This document shows positions 1-5,295 of a stretch of DNA of 5,295 nucleotides, piece by piece (the first letter of the stretch is position 1; every line of letters starts with the position of its first letter). A model generated the notes under the pieces. It did not search any database, was not told where the DNA came from, and saw only the letters and a program-made list of their open reading frames with translations. The DNA comes from Gallionellaceae bacterium UBA5126 (lineage in GTDB: Bacteria > Pseudomonadota > Gammaproteobacteria > Burkholderiales > Gallionellaceae), in the NCBI GenBank assembly GCA_002414205.1, contig DHYQ01000040.1, positions 1,612-6,906 of the forward strand, written 5' to 3'. Both the position numbers and the translations under genes were made by a program.

Positions 1-1347
1 ATGCAGATCGGTGATTTCGATGCTTTCCGGGCTTTGTTCTACGGCCAGCGACAGTTTGTTCAACATTTCTTCTTTTTGCCGCAGCGCGCGTAAATCCACA
101 TAACTGCCGACAAAGCCGACCAGTTGTTGTTGTTGATCCAGAATGCTGCCGATGGAAATCATCACGGGCCGAGGGCTGCCGTCTTGATGGGCCCGCACGC
201 CTTCGCCGTGCCAATGTCCCACTTGTAACAGATGCTGGGTGATTTCATCCGGGCTGACTTCATTCAGGGCGGCTTCAATTGGTTTCAGGCAACCGATGGG
301 TTGCCCGACGATATCCTCTGGCGTGTAGCCAAATAATTCGGTAAAGGCTGGATTGACATAGGTAATCCGGCGCTCCGGGCTGCTCAACACCGTGGCCAGG
401 GGCGATTGGCGCAGCGCGGCACTGAACAGGTCGCGGGTGGCCTCGGCCTGCTTGCGGTGTGTGATGTCGCGGTTGCTGCCGCAACGTCCCAGATATTGCC
501 CCGCTTCGTCCAGAATGGGTTGGCAGGTGTGGTTGATCCAACGTTCCTCGCCGTTGGGCAAATGAATCCGAAAGTCGATTTCAGCGAGGTGATGGCGGTT
601 TTCTCCCTGCACGTTTTGCACATGTTGCTCAAACAGCAGGCGATCTGCCGGATGTAGCCTATCCTGCAACCAGTTGGGGTTGGCCAAGCCTTCTTCCTGG
701 GTGATGCCGAAGACGGTGACGCAGGCGGGGGACAGGTATTGCGTCTTTTGCTGTTGATCGCTCCAGAAAATGCAATCGGCGGAATTTTCGGCCAGCAGGC
801 GATACTGCGCTTCGGAGCGCTGTAATTCAGCACGGGCCGCTTCGGTTTGCTGGCGCGCGCTGAGCGCATCTTCCAGCAGGTTCAGCGCGGCCAGGCGTGC
901 CAGGCGCTGATTTTCCCGCGAGATGTCCTGTAAGGCGGCCAAGTGTTGCTCGACATCCTGCCGCTGGCTACGTTCCTGTGCCATGTCCAGAGCCTTCTGG
1001 ATGGTGTTCGCCAGACGCAGCGGGCTGTCTTTCAGCACAAAGTCGTCCACCCCCAACTGCAAAATGGTCAGCGCGGCGGCTTCCGTGATCGTGCCGGATA
1101 CCAGAATGACCGGCATATTGGGGCGGTGTTGCCGCAGGGTGTGCACGGTTTCGGCAAACGGCATGCCGGGGACTTTGTAGTCCACGAGCGCGATGTCCCA
1201 AGGATCTTGCAGTGCCAGGGACAGTTCTTGTTTCGAGGCAATGCGCTGACAATACAGCGCCCAGCCTTGCTTATTCAGCAGCCGCTCCAGCAGGGCGAAG
1301 TCTGCCGGATCATCCTCGATGTATAACAAGCGCAAAGCGGTGCTCAT
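1..1347 (-). CDS. Receiver-PAS-PAS-PAS signalling protein, N-terminal 449 residues (3' end outside window)
   Basis: I translated this frame by hand: it is open from ATG 1347 to the left edge with no stop. Residues 5-125 are a receiver domain, with LLYIEDDP (E11/D12/D13), phospho-acceptor D56 in ALVDYKVPG, S84 in VILVSGTITE and K106 in DDFVLKDS. The Lys is followed by Asp rather than the usual Pro, as in the VSGTIGE...YVLKD receiver subfamily. Residues about 120-185 are a charged heptad-like coiled coil. PAS 1 covers about 178-300 (SEAQYRLLAENSADCIFW; ends SNRDITHRKQAEA) and contains Cys 192, 209, 274 and 289. PAS 2 covers about 306-425 (YVNPAFTELFGYTPEDIVGQ; HWHGEG; a divergent end, DLRALRQKE). 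A third PAS starts at 430 with NKLSLAVEQSPESIEITDL and is cut at the edge. Such N-termini are found in both GGDEF/EAL cyclic-di-GMP enzymes and histidine kinases; the output cannot be told here. It starts 1 bp after the Rcp1-type regulator, so it probably belongs to the same relay. Confidence 0.9.
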   Translation of the reverse strand, partial: MSTALRLLYIEDDPADFALLERLLNKQGWALYCQRIASKQELSLALQDPWDIALVDYKVPGMPFAETVHTLRQHRPNMPVILVSGTITEAAALTILQLGVDDFVLKDSPLRLANTIQKALDMAQERSQRQDVEQHLAALQDISRENQRLARLAALNLLEDALSARQQTEAARAELQRSEAQYRLLAENSADCIFWSDQQQKTQYLSPACVTVFGITQEEGLANPNWLQDRLHPADRLLFEQHVQNVQGENRHHLAEIDFRIHLPNGEERWINHTCQPILDEAGQYLGRCGSNRDITHRKQAEATRDLFSAALRQSPLATVLSSPERRITYVNPAFTELFGYTPEDIVGQPIGCLKPIEAALNEVSPDEITQHLLQVGHWHGEGVRAHQDGSPRPVMISIGSILDQQQQLVGFVGSYVDLRALRQKEEMLNKLSLAVEQSPESIEITDLH

Positions 1348-1348
1348 G

Positions 1349-1792
1349 TTATGGCGGATCCTTGCGGGGTGGTTGATTGACGGCCAGCCAGTAAACGCCG
1401 ATACGGGCCACGGTCTCGGCAAATTCAGCAAATTGCACGGGTTTGCGCACAAAGCTGTTGCAGCCATTGGCATAGCTGGACAACCGATCCCGTTCGTCGT
1501 CGGAGGAGGTCAGAATGACAATCGGCAAGGTGCTGGTGCGTGGATCGGCGCGCAGGCGGTGTAACACTTCCAGCCCGGATATGCGTGGCAAGCCGATGTC
1601 GAGCAACACTGCGACGGGCAAGCGGGCATCGCGGTCGGCAAATTCACCTTCACAGAACAGATAGTCCAGCGCCTGTTGACCATCGCGCACGACATCCACG
1701 GTATTTTGCAAACCGGCTTTGCGGAAAGCACGCAGGGTGAGCATTTCATCTTGGGGATTGTCTTCAACCAGCAAAATGGAAGGAAGTTGCAT
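1349..1792 (-). CDS. Single-domain Rcp1-type (CheY-like) response regulator, 147 aa
   Basis: This is one receiver domain with no output domain. The opening ILLVEDNPQDEMLTLRAFRK, the central VAVLLDIGLPRISGLEVLHRLR and the ending NSFVRKPVQF..FAE......YWL are the pattern of the Rcp1 family, best known as partners of cyanobacterial and bacterial phytochrome-type kinases. Acidic pocket residues are E10 and D11, the phospho-acceptor is D65, the conserved Thr is T95 (in LTSS) and the conserved Lys is K117. Length is normal for the family. It begins 27 bp after the hybrid kinase stop and ends 1 bp before the next gene. It probably accepts phosphate from the kinase, most likely from the second, phytochrome-like core around H680, and passes it on by protein contact or phosphotransfer because it cannot bind DNA. 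The start at 1792 fits the family N-terminus; ribosome binding upstream is weak (GGA six nt before the ATG), which suggests coupling to translation of the gene before it. Family call firm, partner inferred. Confidence 0.94.
   Translation of the reverse strand: MQLPSILLVEDNPQDEMLTLRAFRKAGLQNTVDVVRDGQQALDYLFCEGEFADRDARLPVAVLLDIGLPRISGLEVLHRLRADPRTSTLPIVILTSSDDERDRLSSYANGCNSFVRKPVQFAEFAETVARIGVYWLAVNQPPRKDPP
1359..1363 (-). promoter_or_regulatory. Probable ribosome binding site of the receiver-PAS gene
   Basis: AAGGA on the minus strand lies within the last codons of the Rcp1-type regulator. The 11-nt distance to the ATG at 1347 is slightly long. The stop of the regulator (TAA, 1351-1349) and the new ATG are one base apart (TAACATG), so re-initiation by terminating ribosomes is likely to help. 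Confidence 0.5.
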
Positions 1793-1819
1793 GTGCCGTC
1801 CGATCGTTTACCAAGTGGG
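1793..1819 (-). other. 27-bp gap between hybrid kinase and Rcp1-type regulator
   Basis: This is the only noncoding gap longer than 1 bp. It contains a weak GGA six nt before the ATG at 1792. I see no inverted repeat with a T-run and no room for a promoter with spacing typical of sigma-70, so it should be read through as part of the operon. Confidence 0.6.
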
Positions 1820-4483
1820 TTAATGTGGGTTGGGCAGGGTAAAGCAGAAACAGGCGCCTTGATCCCGCTCAGATTGTGCGGTTATTGTACCGCCATGGCG
1901 GTGAATGATGCGTTGTACCGTCGCCAAACCGATGCCGATGCCGGGAAATTCTTCCTGTCGATGCAGGCGCTGGAAGGGGTGGAACAAATGCGCCGCATGT
2001 TTCGGATCAAAACCTGCGCCATTGTCCTGCACGCGAAATTGTCCATCCTGGCGATAAAAGCGGATCACGGCCTGTTGGGTGTGGCTGGTGTATTTCCAGG
2101 CATTATCCAACAGGTTGCGCAGCACGACTTGTAGCATACGCGCGTCCCCCTGCGCCATGAGATCAGGCGCAATGTCGATATCCACCCGGCGTTGCGGCGT
2201 TTGTTGTGCCAATTCGTTGAGAATGCTACTGGCCAGTTGTGACAGATTCACGGTTTCAAACTGTATCCCGCCACGTGCGCAGCGCGACAATACCAACAGG
2301 CCGTCAATCAGATCACTCATGCGATGGCTGGCCAAGCTGATTTGTTGCAGATACTCGCGTGCCTCCTCCGGTAGTTGCGCGGCATAATCTTCCTGCAAGG
2401 CCTCACTAAAACCGCTCATGGCGCGCAACGGTGCACGTAAATCGTGCGACACGGCATAGGAAAAACTATCCAGTTCCTGATTGGCCGCCGTCAGTTCTGC
2501 CGTGCGGGCTTGCACGCGCCGCTCCAGCGTGGCATTCAACAGCATGATTTCAGCCTCCGCCTGTTTACGGGCATTAATGTCCACCAGCACGCTGACGAAA
2601 TATTGCAGTGCAGCCCCCTCGCGGATACCGGCAATGCTGACGCTGGTCCAAACCAGGTGACCCTCCCGGTGCCGGTAACGTTTTTCCAGGGAAAAATGCT
2701 CGATTTCACCACGCAAGATTCGTGCCTTTTCGCGCTGGTCGGCCAAGAAGTCGTCGGGGTGCAGCAGATCTTGCAGTGTGTACTGGTAAAAGTCCTGTGG
2801 GGTATACCCCAGTATGTCACACAGCGCCTGATTGACGCGCAGCCACTTGCCCTCGGCGGACAACAGGGCCATGCCCACGGCGGCACGCTCGAAGGTGGTC
2901 TCGAAGCGCGCTTCGCTACGGCGTAATTGGGATTGTTGTTGCGAGCGGGTCTGGAGCAGGCCTGCCACCCGTGCTTGCAGTTCCTCGACCAAAAATGGTT
3001 TGCTGAGATAATCCTGTACGCCCTGTTGCAACATGCGTACCCGGAGTTCGTCATCGGCCTTGGCGGTGAGTAGCACGATGGGAACATCCTGCATGGTCGG
3101 CAGTTGGCGCAGGGCGATCACCATGTCATCGCCGCTCATGCGCGGCATCATCACGTCGGACAAAATCAGATCTGGTTGCAAGGACTGCGCCAGCGCCAGC
3201 CCTTCTTGGCCATCGCGCGCGCTGTGTACTTGGTAATGCGGGCTGAGTGTTGCGACCAGAAAGGCGTTCATATCCGGGTTGTCTTCCACAACCAGCACAC
3301 AGGCGCCGTGGTTGTGCACCACGGCGACGGGCGGCGCGGGTTGCGCGGGGGCGCTCAGTTGCTGGCTGAGTACCATATCCAGGGCGGTGACGGGCTGGAA
3401 CAGCGTGCCCGCCGGGGCATAGCGCGGCAGTTGCACGACAAAATCGGCCCCACCACTGGGCGCGGCGTCGACGTGTACGGTTCCGGCATGCAATTCGACG
3501 AACTCTTTGACGATGGATAAACCCAGTCCGGTGCCGCCGAAGGTGCGGTTGCTACGCCCATCGCCCTGACGAAAACGCTCGAAAATCGTTTGCCGGAGTG
3601 CTTCAGACACACCGGGGCCGCTGTCTAGCACGTGCAGAAACACCTGCTGCCCATCGGTGTCCAGCGTCAGGGTAATGTGGCCTGAGTCCGGGGTAAATTT
3701 AAAGGCGTTCGACAGCAGATTCAGTAGCACGCGCTGGATTTTTTCGCCATCTACTTCGGCAGGTAGTGATTCCGGGCCGATGACCATCAGGCGTATTTGC
3801 CGTTCATCGGCCATGGCTTCAAACTGGCTGGTGGTGGTGCGCAGCAATTGGGCCAGATCGAGCTGGTTCCAGTTGACGGTCATGCGGCGGGCTTCCAGTT
3901 TGGCGGTATCCAGCAAATCGGTGACATGGCGATACAGCAGTTGTACGTTGCGCAGCATCATTTCCACACTGCGCCGCTCACGCTCGGACAGCGGCTGTTG
4001 CAGGCGCTGTTGCAGTGGCGCCAGAATCAGCGTCAGCGGGGTACGCAGCTCATGGCTGATGTTGGCGAAAAACTGGCTTTTCAGCGTGTCCAATTCCAGC
4101 GTGCGTTCGTACAGCGCGGAGATTTTTTCGTTGGCTTGCTGGGTTTCTGCCAAGGCGGCACGGGTTTGCGCGCTGGTCTTGGCCAGTTGATGAAATACCC
4201 AAGCGTACAAGCCCCCCATGATGATGAAAATGACAATGGAAAACGCCGCTGCTGGGTTATTCAGTTGGAAGGAAAATGAGGGCGGGATAAACACATACCA
4301 AACCAACAGGGCATCCAGAACGGTGGCGAGGATGCCAAAACGTAGTCCACCCAGCCAGGCGCTGAAAAAGGCGGCGGGAAAGAATAAAAACCAGACGTAG
4401 GGTTTCAGGGTGTCCCACAGCAGCCATTGAATGGCGCAGGCGATAAAGGGCAGCAGTAAAGCCAAAATTTGGCGCGAGTTCAT
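1820..4483 (-). CDS. Membrane-bound hybrid sensor histidine kinase with two kinase cores (DUF4118-like TM, HisKA, HATPase, REC, PAS, HisKA, HATPase), 887 aa
   Basis: Residues 4-99 contain four hydrophobic segments with a FIPPSFSF loop, resembling the KdpD-type DUF4118 membrane domain; almost no periplasmic sensor is present. A coiled linker (100-135) leads to the first HisKA (FANISHELRTPL, phospho-acceptor H144) and the first HATPase_c (N box with N259, G1 DSGPG at 287, F box FERF, G2 GGTGLGL at 316). A receiver domain follows at 395-510, with acidic E400/D401, phospho-acceptor D443, T473 and K495. Next is a PAS domain at about 523-640. A second HisKA has SHDLRAPL with H680, and a second HATPase_c has N794, DNGAGF at 820 and GIGIGL at 848. 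This second core resembles the phytochrome-type kinase end. All catalytic residues I looked for are present in both cores. The start at 4483 is chosen because MNSRQ leads straight into the first TM segment, a GGAA lies 8 nt upstream, and the ATG overlaps the previous stop. The frame stays open upstream to 4795, but that stretch is a low-complexity shadow of the upstream gene. Domain calls are firm; signal and targets are unknown. Confidence 0.95.
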   Translation of the reverse strand: MNSRQILALLLPFIACAIQWLLWDTLKPYVWFLFFPAAFFSAWLGGLRFGILATVLDALLVWYVFIPPSFSFQLNNPAAAFSIVIFIIMGGLYAWVFHQLAKTSAQTRAALAETQQANEKISALYERTLELDTLKSQFFANISHELRTPLTLILAPLQQRLQQPLSERERRSVEMMLRNVQLLYRHVTDLLDTAKLEARRMTVNWNQLDLAQLLRTTTSQFEAMADERQIRLMVIGPESLPAEVDGEKIQRVLLNLLSNAFKFTPDSGHITLTLDTDGQQVFLHVLDSGPGVSEALRQTIFERFRQGDGRSNRTFGGTGLGLSIVKEFVELHAGTVHVDAAPSGGADFVVQLPRYAPAGTLFQPVTALDMVLSQQLSAPAQPAPPVAVVHNHGACVLVVEDNPDMNAFLVATLSPHYQVHSARDGQEGLALAQSLQPDLILSDVMMPRMSGDDMVIALRQLPTMQDVPIVLLTAKADDELRVRMLQQGVQDYLSKPFLVEELQARVAGLLQTRSQQQSQLRRSEARFETTFERAAVGMALLSAEGKWLRVNQALCDILGYTPQDFYQYTLQDLLHPDDFLADQREKARILRGEIEHFSLEKRYRHREGHLVWTSVSIAGIREGAALQYFVSVLVDINARKQAEAEIMLLNATLERRVQARTAELTAANQELDSFSYAVSHDLRAPLRAMSGFSEALQEDYAAQLPEEAREYLQQISLASHRMSDLIDGLLVLSRCARGGIQFETVNLSQLASSILNELAQQTPQRRVDIDIAPDLMAQGDARMLQVVLRNLLDNAWKYTSHTQQAVIRFYRQDGQFRVQDNGAGFDPKHAAHLFHPFQRLHRQEEFPGIGIGLATVQRIIHRHGGTITAQSERDQGACFCFTLPNPH
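4480..4483 (-). other. ATGA start-stop overlap between the PAS gene and the hybrid kinase gene
   Basis: On the minus strand the four bases read ATGA: the ATG of the kinase (4483-4481) and the TGA of the PAS protein (4482-4480) share two bases. This geometry normally goes with translational coupling and a fixed ratio of the two proteins. Confidence 0.9.
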
Positions 4484-5295
4484 TTTTTGTGTTCCGGTTC
4501 GTCGAGAAATGCCAAGGAATAGGGGGGCGGTAAGCCCAGTTGTTGCGACAGCGCATTGATTTGCTGTTTTAGGGCAATCATGTCGATTTCGCGCCCAACC
4601 ATGGCGTGGTTGAAGCGCTCCAGTTCCTGATTGCGGGCGTGCAGTTCGGCGCTTTGTTGTCGCAAATTTTGTTCGTACTGTTTCTGTGCGGTGACATCCC
4701 GAGCCATACCGCGATAGCCAAGTAGCTGGCCTTGCGCATCCAGAATGGGATAGCCGCTGCTTTGCAGGTGGCGCAGTGTGCCATCTTTGCAGCAATTCAG
4801 GTTGTCCAAATCGTGGAAGGGTTGTTGCTGGTGGGATATTTGGCTAAACAGCGCGGAAAGGCGCTGCCCTTCCTCGGCAGGCATCAATTCAAACGGCGTT
4901 TTGCCCAATAGTTCCTCGGCAGTGTAGCCCAAAATGTCCTGCACACTGGCCGAGGCGTAGGTGTAGCGCACCTCGGTATCGACTTCCCATACCCAGTCGG
5001 CGGAGGCGTGCACGATGTCGGCAAAGCGCTTTTCACTGGCCAGCAGCGCCAATTCGGCTTTTTTACGCTCGGTGATGTTTTCAGTGATGATGATGACTTC
5101 ATCGGGTGCCGGGGAATACAGCATGAAGGAGAACCAACGATCCAGTTCGCGCAGGTAGTGTTCCCAGCGTTGGGGCTGTTGGGTGCGCGCCACCGCGCCG
5201 AAGTGCTGTAAGGATTCCGGGTTGTTTTGGCAATAGCCGGGAATGACGTCGCTGATTTTGCGTCCGATCACCGGTTCGGTGATGCCGGTGATGGT
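4480..5295 (-). CDS. PAS-PAS sensory protein without kinase domain, C-terminal 271 residues (5' end outside window)
   Basis: The reading frame is open to the right edge, so the true start lies outside. A GTG at 5271 is in frame but sits inside a PAS fold: the residues before it (TITGITEP) continue the usual 'ITG....IGR.ISDVIPG' PAS pattern. Visible residues 1-75 are the end of one PAS domain, closing with the linker ENITERKKAE. Residues about 87-208 are a second complete PAS domain (SEKRFADIVHASADWVWEVD, then ILGYTAEELLGK, closing with GMARDVTAQKQ). Residues 205-249 form a predicted coiled coil carrying FNHAMVGREIDMIALK and IN.L, a conserved tail seen in many proteobacterial PAS sensors. The protein ends about 22 residues later. 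No HisKA, ATPase, GGDEF or HTH domain and no membrane segment is visible. No LOV cysteine motif (GxNCRFLQ) or clear haem ligand is seen, so the ligand is unknown. The stop TGA overlaps the ATG of the hybrid kinase gene. Inferred role: cytosolic signal input to that kinase. Family assignment is secure; function is inference. Confidence 0.9.
   Translation of the reverse strand, partial: TITGITEPVIGRKISDVIPGYCQNNPESLQHFGAVARTQQPQRWEHYLRELDRWFSFMLYSPAPDEVIIITENITERKKAELALLASEKRFADIVHASADWVWEVDTEVRYTYASASVQDILGYTAEELLGKTPFELMPAEEGQRLSALFSQISHQQQPFHDLDNLNCCKDGTLRHLQSSGYPILDAQGQLLGYRGMARDVTAQKQYEQNLRQQSAELHARNQELERFNHAMVGREIDMIALKQQINALSQQLGLPPPYSLAFLDEPEHKK
4492..4495 (-). promoter_or_regulatory. 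Probable ribosome binding site of the hybrid kinase gene
   Basis: On the minus strand GGAA lies 8 nt before the ATG at 4483, separated by CACAAAAA. It is inside the last codons of the PAS gene. A modest match to Shine-Dalgarno, but it is the main evidence, with the overlap, for placing the start here and not at the upstream in-frame codon at 4795. Confidence 0.55.

Noticed and set aside
384..869. Minus-strand open frame of 161 aa and neighbours at 275-541 and 968-1252
   Set aside because: They are out-of-frame shadows of the receiver-PAS gene, whose own frame is open from 1347 to 1 and encodes clear receiver and PAS domains.
1793..1822. Possible terminator or promoter between the kinase and the small regulator
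   Set aside because: Only 27 bp, no stem-loop followed by a T-run, and the CGATCG palindrome is too short to mean anything.
1815..1831. Direct repeat GTGGGTT twice, 10 bp apart, at the end of the kinase gene
   Set aside because: Only seven bases, no dyad symmetry and no promoter nearby; expected by chance.
2444..2926. Long plus-strand open frames (also 1676-2134, 3104-3520, 3657-4190, 3797-4279)
   Set aside because: All are antisense to the confidently assigned hybrid kinase (that of 1676-2134 also overlaps the regulator). They show no recognisable domain and are explained by GC-rich codon bias on the other strand.
4484..4795. In-frame N-terminal extension of the hybrid kinase to a start codon at 4795 (104 extra residues)
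   Set aside because: The added residues are rich in Arg, Thr, Ala and Pro with no domain, and they lie entirely over the well-conserved second PAS and VGRE tail of the upstream gene in another frame. The ATG at 4483 with its overlap and GGAA is far better.
4672..5037. LOV or haem-binding PAS domain
   Set aside because: None of the PAS domains in the window has GxNCRFLQ, and no convincing FixL-like haem His context is seen. The CC pair (visible residues 168-169) is not in the LOV position.
5269..5271. GTG as the start codon of the PAS protein
   Set aside because: Residues encoded upstream to the window edge continue the PAS fold in the same frame, so this Val is internal.

Overview
The window comes from a bacterial chromosome and is almost entirely coding, with every real gene on the minus strand. 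Codon use is moderately GC-rich. The proteins belong to multi-PAS / hybrid histidine kinase families that are most common in environmental Proteobacteria. I read it as proteobacterial, probably beta or gamma, but nothing here fixes a genus.

Layout in direction of transcription (right to left): (1) 5295-4480 is the C-terminal part of a soluble PAS-PAS protein. It ends in a coiled coil with a VGRE..MI.LK..IN.L motif and has no kinase domain. (2) 4483-1820 is an 887-aa membrane hybrid histidine kinase with two complete kinase cores: four-TM DUF4118-like segment, HisKA-HATPase, receiver, PAS, HisKA-HATPase. (3) 1792-1349 is a stand-alone Rcp1-type response regulator of 147 aa. (4) 1347-1 is the first 449 residues of a receiver-PAS-PAS-PAS... 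protein that runs off the left edge with no stop; its output domain is not visible. The junctions are a 4-bp ATGA overlap, a 27-bp gap and a 1-bp gap, so the four genes very probably form one operon. Neither its promoter nor its terminator lies in the window.

Together they look like a phosphorelay module. The PAS protein probably supplies a signal to the membrane kinase. The kinase carries two phosphorylatable His and one Asp. Two further receivers, one single-domain and one fused to PAS domains, are the likely downstream acceptors. No DNA-binding domain, HPt domain, GGDEF/EAL domain, RNA gene, mobile element, CRISPR array or convincing terminator is visible. Each domain is a known family. 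What is unusual is how they are combined: the double kinase, the kinase-less PAS partner, and phytochrome-type kinase and regulator parts without a photosensor. I see no evidence of a wholly new system.
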